The notes beneath the pieces are model-generated. The model was not told the DNA's origin. It made no database searches and was given only the letters and a program-made list of their open reading frames with translations. A stretch of DNA of 64,000 bases from Chryseobacterium capnotolerans (lineage in GTDB: Bacteria > Bacteroidota > Bacteroidia > Flavobacteriales > Weeksellaceae), in assembly GCF_021278965.1 (NCBI RefSeq), contig NZ_CP065589.1, positions 811,001 through 875,000 on the forward strand, in the 5' to 3' direction. The position numbers were made by a program, and so were the translations under genes. Shown piece after piece: positions 1 to 9,066 of the stretch. Numbering within the stretch: position 1 is the stretch's first letter; each line of letters begins with the position of its first letter.

Positions 1-513
1 TTGAAAATAAGAATATCGGAGTCAAATCAAAAGCAAAGAAAATGCTGTATGGGTTTAGCTCAAATGGTTCCAGTCAAACGGCTTATAGGGAATTTGCAAT
101 CCCATTTTCAAACAAAAAAAAGGCTGAAAATAGAGAAAATACATCTTAACATTGCAAAGTTTAAAACAGATAAGCCTATCGTTCTCAATTTCAATATTTA
201 TTCTAATAAAAATAAACAACCGGGAGAGTCTATTCTTTTGGAAAATCTTACCACAGAACTCACTGCAGATAAAATCATAGACGGGACATTTACTTTTGAT
301 TTAAATGATTATTCTGTTTGGATTGATAAAGAAGATTTTTACGTATCTGTACAGGTTATGAGCGGATTTAAAGGTGATTTTGGTTTTAGTGCTGCATTGT
401 TAAGAACTGTTTTTGAAAGAACTTTTTACAGCAATTGGGAGAAAATAATTGCAGGAAGTCCGGCAATTAATATTGATGTAAGAATTGAAAAAGAAAAACG
501 ATCTGCAACATAG
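1..513 (+). CDS. C-terminal part of a carboxypeptidase-like regulatory-domain protein (5' end outside window, apparent frameshift)
   Basis: The 3' end of a gene whose start lies upstream of the window. From about base 114 on, the translation resembles the C-terminal region of the Bacteroidota carboxypeptidase-regulatory-like exported proteins (KKRLKIEKIHLNIAKF, then a beta-rich stretch with PGESIL and an FSAALLR segment). Before base 114 the open frame gives poor protein, whereas the frame starting at base 3 gives a family-like stretch ending AYREFAIPFSNKKK. The two frames join at the A8 run 114-121 if one A is removed. So the TTG at base 1 is not a real start. Function unknown; probably cell-envelope. 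Family assignment is from memory of the family, moderate certainty. Confidence 0.55.
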   Translation: MKIRISESNQKQRKCCMGLAQMVPVKRLIGNLQSHFQTKKRLKIEKIHLNIAKFKTDKPIVLNFNIYSNKNKQPGESILLENLTTELTADKIIDGTFTFDLNDYSVWIDKEDFYVSVQVMSGFKGDFGFSAALLRTVFERTFYSNWEKIIAGSPAINIDVRIEKEKRSAT

Positions 514-550
514 TGTATTATAAAATGTTTACATTAATAATTTTAAGCAA

Positions 551-558
551 TATTTTTG
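551..558 (+). promoter_or_regulatory. Bacteroidota -7 promoter box (TATTTTTG)
   Basis: TATTTTTG matches the Bacteroidota -7 consensus TAnnTTTG and lies 31 bases upstream of the ATG at 590, a suitable spacing for a short leader of the esterase-like gene. No clear -33 element was identified. Confidence 0.45.
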
Positions 559-589
559 TATAATTGTTGACTATAACTATAACCAGCAA

Positions 590-1825
590 ATGAAGTTGAA
601 ATTATCTTTTATTTTGATTGTATTTTTTATAGCAATCAACGCACAATCAAAAAATGATTTAAATTCTGAAGAGAAAAAATATATTTCAAAGTTTATCTAT
701 CCAATAAACACTTTTAATCCCGAGGAAAGCGACAATAATGATTTACTAATCTTAAACAAATTAATTGGAAACTCTAAAATAGTAGGATTAGGAGAATCTA
801 CTCACGGTTCGAGTGAAGTGTATCAAATGAAATATAGAATAAGCAAATATTTGATAGCTAATAATAATTTCAATGTCTTTTCGCTTGAAGCCAATATGCC
901 TGAAAGTTTTTTAATGAATCAATATATTCAGGAAGGAAAAGGAAACCCTAAAGATATTCTAAAAGGTATGTATTTCTGGCTGTGGCAAACCGAAGAAACT
1001 TTAAACTTTGTTGAATGGTTAAAAAAACATAATGAAAATCATGATTCAAAAGTATTTTTTGATGGTTTTGATATGCAGTATGCAAAAGGAGCGATAGATC
1101 AGATAAGAAAAATATATCAGGAAAATCACTGGCCTGAACAAGAGATTAATGACCTTGAAACAGCTTTAAAAGAAAATAATAGAGGCTTTAGAACCTATTC
1201 TAAAAAAGGTCAAAACACTATATCTGAGTATCTGTTTTTAATAAAACAAAAATCTATCTCCATAAAAAATCCGGAAGAGAAATCGCGCTTCCTGCTGAAT
1301 GTAGATATTATCAGACAATATATCGAACTCAGTTTTATCAAGAGGGACCAATTTATGGCGGAGAATGTTAAATGGATGAAAGAAAACTATCAGAATTCTA
1401 AAGTAATTGTCTCGGCTCATAATTATCATATTGCCAAGTTAAAATCAGATAGAATGGGGTATTGGATCAATGAAATGTATAATAAAGATTTTGTGAATTT
1501 TGGATTTGCCTTTTATGAAGGCACTTATTCTGCAAGTATTGATGGCAAACTAGGTACTTATAACTCAGAAAAAGCAAGGCCGGGAACATTAGAATATAAA
1601 CTTAATTCACTTAATATTCCAATTTTTATTTTGGATTTAAAAGCAATCAGAAAGGATGACAACAAACTTGGTCATTGGATATTGAAAGATATTCAATTTC
1701 GCAAAACGGGATCAGGGACAGATAAAAATGAATTTAAAAAAACAAATGTTGCTAATTCTTTTGATTATTTGATATTCATCAATAAATCAACAAATTCAAA
1801 ACTTTTAAATAGTACTTCAAAATAA
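590..1825 (+). CDS. Erythromycin esterase family protein
   Basis: 411 aa with an N-terminal signal peptide (hydrophobic residues 4-18, then NAQS), so probably exported. The family signature is clear: GLGESTHGSSEVYQMK near residues 66-81, with the Glu and His of the Ere active-site region, then SLEANMPES, and AHNYHIAKLKSDRMG near residues 276-290 containing the second conserved His. Ere enzymes hydrolyse the macrolactone of 14-membered macrolides, but most family members in environmental bacteria have no tested substrate, so resistance should not be assumed. The gene stands alone, preceded by a -7 box. The start at 590 gives the signal peptide directly. Confident of family, not of substrate. 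Confidence 0.85.
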   Translation: MKLKLSFILIVFFIAINAQSKNDLNSEEKKYISKFIYPINTFNPEESDNNDLLILNKLIGNSKIVGLGESTHGSSEVYQMKYRISKYLIANNNFNVFSLEANMPESFLMNQYIQEGKGNPKDILKGMYFWLWQTEETLNFVEWLKKHNENHDSKVFFDGFDMQYAKGAIDQIRKIYQENHWPEQEINDLETALKENNRGFRTYSKKGQNTISEYLFLIKQKSISIKNPEEKSRFLLNVDIIRQYIELSFIKRDQFMAENVKWMKENYQNSKVIVSAHNYHIAKLKSDRMGYWINEMYNKDFVNFGFAFYEGTYSASIDGKLGTYNSEKARPGTLEYKLNSLNIPIFILDLKAIRKDDNKLGHWILKDIQFRKTGSGTDKNEFKKTNVANSFDYLIFINKSTNSKLLNSTSK

Positions 1826-2107
1826 AGGTATTATAGTAAACTGGACATCTATTTTATATTTCTTTTATTAATATTTTATCATTTTAAATCGTTGGGGTTT
1901 AATTTATATGCAAATGATTTTTAATAATATATGATTTTCAAACAATGAAATTAATATTTTTTAGCGAAGTATAGGGAGTGTATTATTTGAAAGTTAAATT
2001 CTAACCTTTTTTGTAGTATTTCTTTCTCCATGTCTCTAAAACGACCTAATCTTCCAAAAGAATAAGCCTTCATATAAAAAGTGTATTTTTACCAAAACAC
2101 AAAAAAT

Positions 2108-2758
2108 ATGAACGGACATTATTTGCTTCCCACTTTCTTTGACCTTATAGCAGTTTTTTTATTTGCTTTTTCAGGTTCTGTAAAAGCAATTGAAAAAGGA
2201 TATGATTTTATAGGGGTTTTTATTGTTGCAATGGTTACCAGTACCGGAGGTAGCTTAATTAGAGATACGTTATTACAAAATGGGCCACCTGCCCCTCTCT
2301 TGGATTACAGATATCTGTTATCGGTTTTTTTAGCTGGCAGTATTGCTATGTTTTGGTATAAATACAGTAAGCATTTCTCACAGATTATTAATATTATTGA
2401 TGCTATCTCATTAGGAATGTATGCTGTCTTTGGTACTCAGAAAGCTATTATATTGGAATTCAGTATTTTCTCGGCATTCATTATCGGATTTATAAATGCT
2501 GTTGGAGGAGGGCTGCTTCGTGATTTATTAATTAAAGAAGAATCTCATTTCTTTAAACCTGGACAGTATTATGCCGTGAACTCTATCGTTGCTATTACGA
2601 TATTTTTAATTCTGGGAATAAGTTTTGGGATTCATGCCCAAACATCTGCTATAATAGCCATAGTAATAGCTACCATCCTTCGGTTCATAGCGATCAAATT
2701 CAACTTACAGACTAAGGCTGTTAATCAATGGTCTAGAAATAAAGAAAATAGTATTTAG
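2108..2758 (+). CDS. Trimeric intracellular cation (TRIC) channel family protein
   Basis: 216 aa, almost entirely hydrophobic, with about seven membrane segments in two repeated halves. Each half carries the glycine-kink motif of the TRIC/UPF0126 family: TSTGGSLIRDTLL in the first and AVGGGLLRDLLI in the second. Prokaryotic TRIC proteins form homotrimeric potassium-permeable channels in the inner membrane. A GTG at 2081 is in frame, but ATG 2108 is preferred because it starts directly before the first membrane segment. No neighbour suggests a specific role. Confidence 0.88.
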   Translation: MNGHYLLPTFFDLIAVFLFAFSGSVKAIEKGYDFIGVFIVAMVTSTGGSLIRDTLLQNGPPAPLLDYRYLLSVFLAGSIAMFWYKYSKHFSQIINIIDAISLGMYAVFGTQKAIILEFSIFSAFIIGFINAVGGGLLRDLLIKEESHFFKPGQYYAVNSIVAITIFLILGISFGIHAQTSAIIAIVIATILRFIAIKFNLQTKAVNQWSRNKENSI

Positions 2759-3334
2759 AATATAAGAAGAAGGAATATTGAGAGATCTTGTCTTGCTGAA
2801 TTCTAGAGAATAAAAGTAGCTTTTTTCTGAACATCTATTTGTTTTGAACAGTTTTGCTTATTATTTCCAATAGATATATTACTCATTAAAAAATACAATC
2901 ATGCTATTTTCACAGAAGCAGCATGATTGTATTGAATAGTAGCTAACAAAACGTCACATTTCACTCTTAATGTGTGTCTTCACTTTATATAAGAATTTTT
3001 GTTATGTTAAAAACCATAGCTTTAGACGCGCATATAGTATTTCCGGGGATGGGATCGTTCTTTCCAAATGCTGTAAGTCAACAGCCATATTTATTAGGGT
3101 ATATTTTTGAATAATATTCGGCTTCAGGTAGATCAGATGGCCAAAAATAACGAATAGAAAAGCAGTGAAACTATTGATGCCAGCTTAAAATACAATCCAG
3201 AAACTAAAAAAAAATAATCAAAAAGGTAGAAAGAGATCATTATAAAAGATTGTCAATAATGATTTGATGATAAAATTTTTATGGGACCTTTTTACCCATC
3301 ATACCTTAATCGTAATAATATAAAATTTCAAAAA
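2759..3334. other. 576-base intergenic stretch, possible decayed coding sequence
   Basis: No convincing gene. It contains a perfect inverted repeat (2892-2933). A 36-codon ATG frame at 3003-3113 (starting MLKTIALDAHIVFPG) and stop-interrupted lysine-rich sequence from about 3130 to 3260 look like remnants of a former gene, but I cannot name a family. Confidence 0.35.
2892..2933. terminator. Perfect 14-bp inverted repeat, possible terminator
   Basis: Arms 2892-2905 and 2920-2933 (AATACAATCATGCT and its exact complement) are separated by 14 bases. It lies downstream of the TRIC gene. There is no strong T tract after it on the plus strand, so it may be a terminator or another stem-loop. Confidence 0.4.
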
Positions 3335-3934
3335 ATGAAAATGATTTTGCATATCACATCAAGCGCCAGAGGAAATGATTCTTACAGCACCCATCTAGGT
3401 AAAGAAATAATTAATAACCTGAAAAATAAAGTTTCTTCAATAGAGATTAAAACATGGGATTTAGTGGAAGAGCAGCCTCCATTATTTACCAATACAATGA
3501 TTCGTGGATTCTATATGTCACCGGAGAACCCTGCTTATCCATCTTTTGAAGGATTCGAATACTCAGATAATGTGTTAGAGAGTGTGAATAAAGCTGACAT
3601 TATTGTGATCAGCACTCCTACTCATAATTTTTCAGTTTCGGCTCATTTGAAGGCGTGGATTGATCAACTTGTTCGTGTAGGTATTACTTATAGATTTGAT
3701 CAAACTGGCAGCAGAGTGGGACTTATTAATAACAAAAAAATCTATTTAGCAATTGCTTCAGGAGGCAAAGTAAATATAACTGGTCAAAAAAATGACTATA
3801 TATCAGATTATATAAAAGATGTTTTAGAAGCTTATGTAGGAAAAAATGAGGTCATCACTTATAGGATAGAAGGTACTGCTTTTCCTGGATTTATACCTGA
3901 TTATGAAGAATTATTGAAAGACTTTCAATATTAG
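3335..3934 (+). CDS. FMN-dependent NADH-azoreductase / flavodoxin-fold NAD(P)H dehydrogenase
   Basis: About 199 aa, flavodoxin-like fold of the AzoR/NQO family. The start ILHITSSARGNDSYST is the FMN-phosphate loop; STPTHNFSVSAHLKAWIDQLVRVGITYRF near the middle matches the family's PMYNF..P..LK.WID motif, and LAIASGGK is the later flavin-contact strand. AzoR-type enzymes reduce quinones and azo compounds with NADH in the cytoplasm. An upstream in-frame ATG at 3281 would add an unlikely 18-residue tail, so ATG 3335 is chosen. Monocistronic by spacing. Confidence 0.83.
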   Translation: MKMILHITSSARGNDSYSTHLGKEIINNLKNKVSSIEIKTWDLVEEQPPLFTNTMIRGFYMSPENPAYPSFEGFEYSDNVLESVNKADIIVISTPTHNFSVSAHLKAWIDQLVRVGITYRFDQTGSRVGLINNKKIYLAIASGGKVNITGQKNDYISDYIKDVLEAYVGKNEVITYRIEGTAFPGFIPDYEELLKDFQY

Positions 3935-4423
3935 CAAATAGGAAAGTGAAAATGTTTTCTATCATGTATATATCATTGGCTGGCTTTTCAATACTTAATT
4001 TTCGATATGTTTTTATTAACAAAATAATATAAAGTATATTTTTTGTTTCTATTTATGTTTTATAAGTCTTTTTTCTTGCAGGAGCTGAAAACCCATTCTC
4101 ATATTTAGTAAACAGTTTTTTCTCCATCTTCCATTTCATATAATGATCCTCAAAAAAGAAGCAAATGATATTAATTATTTGTTCAATCAGACTAATAGCA
4201 TTATTTTCATAAGTTATAAGAATCCAAAGACCATGAACTAAACTCAAAAGAATAAAAGCAGCATTTTCAAAGAAGAAGACGTGAACCCGGCGGTAAACTT
4301 CGTTTACCGCCGGGTTTGTTTTACGAAAAAAAGAACTTATGAAAAGAAAAAATTTTAAGTCTAAAGTTTTAACTTATAAAAATTTACATAGATTTGCTGA
4401 TGTGAATAGTATCTAGTAATTAA
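3935..4423. other. Intergenic stretch with one terminator, otherwise nothing clear
   Basis: 489 bases without a supported gene. A 64-codon minus-strand frame (4053-4247) has no recognisable features. The only clear element is the terminator at 4284-4316. Confidence 0.5.
4284..4320 (+). terminator. Strong intrinsic terminator
   Basis: A perfect 15-bp GC-rich stem (4284-4298 with 4302-4316, arm AACCCGGCGGTAAAC), a three-base loop TTC and a following TGTTTT tract. It separates the azoreductase side from the AraC gene downstream. Confidence 0.85.
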
Positions 4424-4630
4424 CCATTCCAGACAATAATTTTTGAAAAAAATAACATTCATATTTATTCTGAACAAGATAGCTTTCCTAATAGCATATT
4501 AGAAAACTTTTACATTAGTTATTATCAGGATGCAAATCTCAAAAATAGCAACAGGCTTGATATTCATCAACATACTTATTACGAAATTATTTGGGTAGAA
4601 AAAGGGAGTGGAATTCATACGATTGATTTT

Positions 4631-5320
4631 GTGGATTACCATTACTCAGGCCCCTGTATTTTTTTGTTACATCCCAGGAATGCCCATAAAATTCAAAAAA
4701 ATACACTATCCTCTGGCGGAGTCATCAAATTCAATGAATATTTTTTCACCAATGATGAGCCGGCATCAAAATTCTTATTGAAATTTGCTATTTTCAATGA
4801 TGTTGACGTTCTCCCGGTTCTTAATTTATCGATACCGGAGGCAAAAAAAATCAAAAATCTTTTTGAAATTATTTTTGCTGAAACCAAAGTAAGTGGAGTT
4901 CCAATGACAACATTGGTTTTAAGTTTATTAAAATCTTTACTGTTAAAGATATATCAAATCAAAAAAGAAAGTTTCCCGATCGATAATCTTTATACTTCCA
5001 ATTCTATTCGGTTTCAGGTGTTTCAGGAGTTGGTGGAAAATCATTTTAGAAATCAGCACAACCTTACCTTTTATAGTGAGCAGCTTAAATTTTCAACAAG
5101 AACTTTGAACGAGTTATGTAAAAGAAACAGCCATAAAACAGCTCATCAGCTCATTAAAGACAGGCTTTTATTAGAAGCTAAAAGAATGTTGACTTACACA
5201 GATTTTTCGATTAAAGAAATTGCTTTTCAGCTGGGTTTTGATGATTCTTCATATTTTACAAGATTTTTTATGGTAAATAATCAGATGAGTCCAACAGAGT
5301 TCAGAAAACTTCATTCTTAG
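4631..5320 (+). CDS. AraC family transcriptional regulator (true 5' end uncertain)
   Basis: The C-terminal half is an AraC/XylS DNA-binding domain: FYSEQLKFSTRTLNELCKRN is the first helix-turn-helix and FSIKEIAFQLGFDDSSYFTRFF the second, ending MSPTEFRK. The first conventional in-frame start is GTG 4631, but matching coding sequence continues upstream without a stop to 4424, including the effector-domain cupin strand HQHTYYEIIWVEKGSG, so the real protein is about 65-69 residues longer. No ATG, GTG or TTG exists in frame there. A TTG at 4443 would come into frame if the A7 run 4446-4452 had one more A. It may control the MBL and dehydrogenase genes that follow; this is inference. Confidence 0.8.
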   Translation: MDYHYSGPCIFLLHPRNAHKIQKNTLSSGGVIKFNEYFFTNDEPASKFLLKFAIFNDVDVLPVLNLSIPEAKKIKNLFEIIFAETKVSGVPMTTLVLSLLKSLLLKIYQIKKESFPIDNLYTSNSIRFQVFQELVENHFRNQHNLTFYSEQLKFSTRTLNELCKRNSHKTAHQLIKDRLLLEAKRMLTYTDFSIKEIAFQLGFDDSSYFTRFFMVNNQMSPTEFRKLHS

Positions 5321-5463
5321 CTTCCTAAATATCCATTTCTTTCGACATTTTATCCATTTCAGCAAAAAGGTGTTTTGTATAATTTTGGAATATGAAATTC
5401 ATAAGATATTGAACAGTATATGGTTCGATGAATATGACTTCTGAAACTAACACTTTATGATAA

Positions 5464-6258
5464 ATGAATACAATGAAAAATGTATGTACAGCCTGTGGAA
5501 CACAGTTTCCGGAAAACTATAATTTGCCGGTATGCAGTATATGTGCAGATGAAAGACAATATATACCAACAGGAGGACAGTCCTGGACGACGCATGAAAA
5601 ATTATCAGAAACACATAAAACCAGGATTCTGAAAATAAGAGAAGATCTTTATGAAATTACAGTTACTCCAAGATTTGCTATAGGACAAAGAGCCTTATTG
5701 GTTCTTTCAGAAAATGGGAATATTCTTTGGGATTGTATTCCTTTATTAGACCAGCATGTAATCAACTTTATCAATGAAAAAGGAGGAATAAATGCAATAG
5801 CTATTTCTCATCCTCACTACTACAGTAATATGAATGATTGGGCAAGACAATTTAATTGTCCTATTTATCTCCATGAGCTTGATAAAGAGTATATTGTTGA
5901 TCATGGGAAATGCATACATCTTTGGTCCGGTAAATCATTTGAACTCTGGGATGCTATAACAATTGAAAACATTGGCGGCCATTTCAGAGGAAGCAGCATA
6001 TTGATGCTTTCTCATTTTTCAGAGCATGGAGTGATGCTTTGTGGTGATACGATGTATCTTTCACCAAGTATGAATTTTTTTGCTATTATGTATAGTTATC
6101 CTAATAGAATTCCTTTAGAGAGATCTGAAATAATAAGGATTAAAAAACGCCTTTCAGAATTGAATTTTGACTCTGTTTATGGTTTCTATAGCTATCAAAA
6201 TCTGACAATAAATGGTAAAGAGATTCTTGAAAAGTCTATAGAACAATATTTGAAGTAA
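5464..6258 (+). CDS. MBL-fold metallo-hydrolase-like protein with N-terminal zinc ribbon
   Basis: 264 aa, cytoplasmic. The N-terminus has two Cys pairs, CTACG near residue 8 and CSIC near residue 25, suggesting a small zinc-binding knuckle. The rest resembles the metallo-beta-lactamase fold: ISHPHYYSNM holds the first two histidines of HxHxDH but lacks the following Asp-His, GGHFRGSS gives the third His and LCGDTMYLS the bridging Asp. Only one full metal site is therefore visible, so the activity is uncertain. The dehydrogenase follows after 42 bases, probably co-transcribed. An ATG at 5473 is an alternative start. Confidence 0.72.
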   Translation: MNTMKNVCTACGTQFPENYNLPVCSICADERQYIPTGGQSWTTHEKLSETHKTRILKIREDLYEITVTPRFAIGQRALLVLSENGNILWDCIPLLDQHVINFINEKGGINAIAISHPHYYSNMNDWARQFNCPIYLHELDKEYIVDHGKCIHLWSGKSFELWDAITIENIGGHFRGSSILMLSHFSEHGVMLCGDTMYLSPSMNFFAIMYSYPNRIPLERSEIIRIKKRLSELNFDSVYGFYSYQNLTINGKEILEKSIEQYLK

Positions 6259-6300
6259 GGAATTATCTACAATTGTAAACCTGATATTAAAAATAAAAAT

Positions 6301-7269
6301 ATGAAAATAACAATATTGGATGATTATCAAAATATCATTGAAAACCTAGAATGTTTTCAAATATTGAAACCTCAAAATGTAAATATTCTGCATGAAAGTG
6401 AAAAAGATCCTGTGAAATTGGCATCATTAATTGGAAACTCAGAAGTTATCGTATTGACTCGTGAAAGAACTGAAATCTCTAATGAGCTGCTTCAATACCT
6501 GCCCAGCCTGAAGCTGATAAGCCAGACAGGAAAAATATCTAATCATCTGAACCTGGAGGACTGTACTGAACACAATATTCTTGTTGCAGAAGGAGTGGGA
6601 TCTCCGATAGCTCCTGCAGAATTAGCCTGGGGACTGATAATGAATACCGTAAGACAAATTCCTCAAGCTATTGAAGGTATGAAAAATGGACACTGGCAGA
6701 CCAATATTGGGAATACCATTAATGGAAAAATAATAGGAATATGGGGATATGGTAAAATAGGACAGAGAATTGCTCAATATGCAAAAGTATTTGGTGCAAA
6801 AGTTCTGGTTTGGGGAAGTGAAGCTTCCAGAAACAAAGCTGTAGAGGATGGTTTTGAAAAAGCAGACAATAAAGATGAATTCTTTAGGACAGCAGATATT
6901 ATCAGTTTACATCTAAGACTGAATGAAAATACCTTACACATTGTAAAAGAAGAGGATTTAATGAAAATGAAAGAAAATTCAGTATTAATAAATACAGCAA
7001 GGGCAGAGCTTATTGAAGAATATGCACTGCTGAATACACTGAAAAGCGGTAAAAATATTTTAGCGGGAATTGATGTCTATGAAGATGAACCTATCTACAA
7101 TCCGGATTTTAGTCTGCTGAATATGAATAATGTGATTTGTACCCCACATTTAGGGTACGTGGCTAAAGAAAGTTACGAGCTGTATTTTGGGAAAGCCTTT
7201 GAAAATGTTATCAACTTTATCAATGGCAATCCAACTCATATTGCCAATCCTGAAGTTTTAATGAAGTAA
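6301..7269 (+). CDS. D-2-hydroxyacid dehydrogenase family protein
   Basis: 322 aa, two-domain NAD-dependent dehydrogenase. The Rossmann motif is GIWGYGKIGQRIA near residue 142. The catalytic triad of the family is visible: Arg in INTARAELI, Glu in DVYEDEP and His in CTPHLGY. Family members include phosphoglycerate and hydroxypyruvate reductases and formate dehydrogenase-like enzymes; the substrate cannot be told from sequence. It follows the MBL-like gene by 42 bases, so the two may process the same metabolite, possibly under the AraC regulator just upstream. Confidence 0.88.
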   Translation: MKITILDDYQNIIENLECFQILKPQNVNILHESEKDPVKLASLIGNSEVIVLTRERTEISNELLQYLPSLKLISQTGKISNHLNLEDCTEHNILVAEGVGSPIAPAELAWGLIMNTVRQIPQAIEGMKNGHWQTNIGNTINGKIIGIWGYGKIGQRIAQYAKVFGAKVLVWGSEASRNKAVEDGFEKADNKDEFFRTADIISLHLRLNENTLHIVKEEDLMKMKENSVLINTARAELIEEYALLNTLKSGKNILAGIDVYEDEPIYNPDFSLLNMNNVICTPHLGYVAKESYELYFGKAFENVINFINGNPTHIANPEVLMK

Positions 7270-7511
7270 TTAAAATTAATTTTGTACAAGAAATGCAGAT
7301 AATGGCAATCAGCCAATCTCTTATGATAATAAGCGATTGGTTTTTCCATTTTTGATAAAGTGGCTGGATTAACGAATTTGGTTAAAATGAAAATTGATTT
7401 TCATACATTAATTTTGTTTTTTAATCCAATAATAAAAATCCAATAGCCCCGATTGTATCATATTACTGTATATTTATCACTTCAATTTTTATTATCAGAA
7501 ATACAATGTAT

Positions 7512-8066
7512 ATGAGAAAGATCATCGGTGTTCTAGGGATGCTTGCAGTGTTGACAGGCTGCAACAATTCTGACCGTAAAGGGCTGCAAAAAGATGAACT
7601 GAGAGAAGGGAAGTCTTTATCCAAAGACCAGGAATCAAACTCAAAAGAATCGGAAGCTCCCAAAAGAAGCATTTCCAAAGAAGAAGCCGTGAAATTGGCT
7701 GTAAAACAATTTGAAGCTTATTTACCTAATATCCTTAAGACTTATGATGATGGAGTTATAGATCTTCAGGATCCTCATGTTGGAGATTTTACCGGTGATG
7801 GAATTGAAGATGTAGCCATTTACTGGAATATTGCACCGGACGGAGGAAATGCTTTGATAGGACAGGGATTATCATTGTACAGAAATGATGGGCATACCGT
7901 GAAAGTAATTGCCGGATATGAACCGGATTATCTGTTTGCTTTTGATACCATCAAAAATGGAAAAATCATTGTAGAAAAACTGGAATATACTGAAGAAGAC
8001 GGAAGATGCTGTCCTTCTATAAAAACTAAACATGCTTTGACGATCAAAGGAAGCAAAGTTTATTAA
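7512..8066 (+). CDS. Lipoprotein with VCBS/FG-GAP-like loop
   Basis: 184 aa if started at ATG 7512 (ATG 7506 is two codons earlier). Signal peptide with lipobox LTGC, so lipid-anchored in the envelope. A low-complexity charged linker follows, then HVGDFTGDGIEDVAIYW, which resembles the calcium-binding DxTxDGxxD loop of FG-GAP/VCBS beta-propeller repeats, and a CC pair near the C-terminus. Function unknown. It is the first of several small lipoprotein genes over the next 6 kb, and the HxlR gene converges on it. Confidence 0.7.
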   Translation: MRKIIGVLGMLAVLTGCNNSDRKGLQKDELREGKSLSKDQESNSKESEAPKRSISKEEAVKLAVKQFEAYLPNILKTYDDGVIDLQDPHVGDFTGDGIEDVAIYWNIAPDGGNALIGQGLSLYRNDGHTVKVIAGYEPDYLFAFDTIKNGKIIVEKLEYTEEDGRCCPSIKTKHALTIKGSKVY

Positions 8067-8104
8067 GCAAAATATCTTCTTAAAAATTTGAGTTCTTTAG
8101 GCTT

Positions 8105-8467
8105 TTAAGAGGGTATTTTCCTTTCCAGAATATTTTTACCCCATTCATTAATGTTATCTAACAAGGGAATGAATGAAGTGCCCAATTCTGATAAGCTATA
8201 CACTGTTTTAACCGGAGGTTTTGTCCCGAAAACAGTTCTGGTAATAAGCTGGTCTCTTTCCAATTGTCGCAACTGAAGGCTTAATGTTGTTTCAGTGATA
8301 AAAGACAGCTCTTTTTTAAGTTCACCAAACCGTTTGTCTCCATTTTTTAAATGACATAGAATGACTCCTTTCCATCTGCCGCCAATGAGATCCATTACAA
8401 AACTTACGGCACAAGGGTAGGATTTTTGGTTGACATTAATATAAGAAGTTTCACATTTTTTTTCCAT
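8105..8467 (-). CDS. HxlR family transcriptional regulator
   Basis: 120 aa winged-helix protein. The HxlR signature is clear: CAVSFVMDLIGGRWKGVIL, then FGELKKEL, TLSLQLRQLERDQLI as recognition helix and wing, and the YSLSELG end. Such regulators respond to electrophiles, quinones or redox stress and usually control a divergent neighbour; here the DUF3291 gene starts 93 bases away in the opposite direction, so it is the likely target. Cys 5 near the N-terminus precedes the Cys of the YPCAV motif, which in some relatives is the sensing residue. Confidence 0.9.
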   Translation of the reverse strand: MEKKCETSYINVNQKSYPCAVSFVMDLIGGRWKGVILCHLKNGDKRFGELKKELSFITETTLSLQLRQLERDQLITRTVFGTKPPVKTVYSLSELGTSFIPLLDNINEWGKNILERKIPS

Positions 8468-8560
8468 CTTTTTTATAGTATCTAAATTGATAGTTATTTT
8501 CTACTAATACTGGAGGAACTATTTTTACACAATAATAGACATAAAACAGGAAATAATAAA

Positions 8561-9013
8561 ATGTATCAATTAGCACAAATTAATGTAGCCAGGATGATTG
8601 GCGTTACTATTGAAGATCCGGTCATGAAAGAATTTGTTGAACACTTTGATTCAGTGAATCAACTGGCAGAAGAGAGTAATGGTTTTGTATGGCGGTTAAA
8701 GGATGAAAATAATAACGCTGCAGGTTTTAATCCATTTAACGATGAACAGGTCATCATCAACCTTTCAGTATGGAAAGATAAAGAATCATTGGAATATTTT
8801 ACTTACAAAACGTTTCACGTTGATTTTTTACGAAGAAGAAAAGAATGGTTTCAAAAATACGGAAAAGCATCGTATGTACTTTGGTGGATTAAAGATGATC
8901 AATATCCAAGTATAGAAGAAGCATTGGAAAGGCTAGAATATCTGCAAAAGAATGGATCCTCAGAATATGCCTTTAATTTTCAAAAAGCATTTCAAAAACC
9001 GGATCTGGATTAG
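8561..9013 (+). CDS. DUF3291 domain-containing protein
   Basis: 150 aa soluble protein. It begins with YQLAQINVARM and contains VIINLSVWKDKESLEYFTYKTFHVDFLRRRKEWF and YVLWWIKDDQYPSIEEALERL, the conserved core of DUF3291, a ferredoxin-like dimeric alpha-beta barrel related to the antibiotic-biosynthesis-monooxygenase fold. Function unknown. Its divergent arrangement with the HxlR regulator suggests induction by a small reactive compound; this is inference from context. Confidence 0.88.
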   Translation: MYQLAQINVARMIGVTIEDPVMKEFVEHFDSVNQLAEESNGFVWRLKDENNNAAGFNPFNDEQVIINLSVWKDKESLEYFTYKTFHVDFLRRRKEWFQKYGKASYVLWWIKDDQYPSIEEALERLEYLQKNGSSEYAFNFQKAFQKPDLD

Positions 9014-9066
9014 TAAGATTCTAAATTTTGTATATTGTCTGTTGATTACCAATATAAAATTTTAAT

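Noticed and set aside
3003..3113. 36-codon frame starting MLKTIALDAHIV
   Set aside because: Followed by stop-rich sequence without family match; at most a gene remnant.
4053..4247. 64-codon minus-strand frame between the azoreductase and AraC genes
   Set aside because: No family features, no promoter or start signal, and AT-rich non-coding composition.
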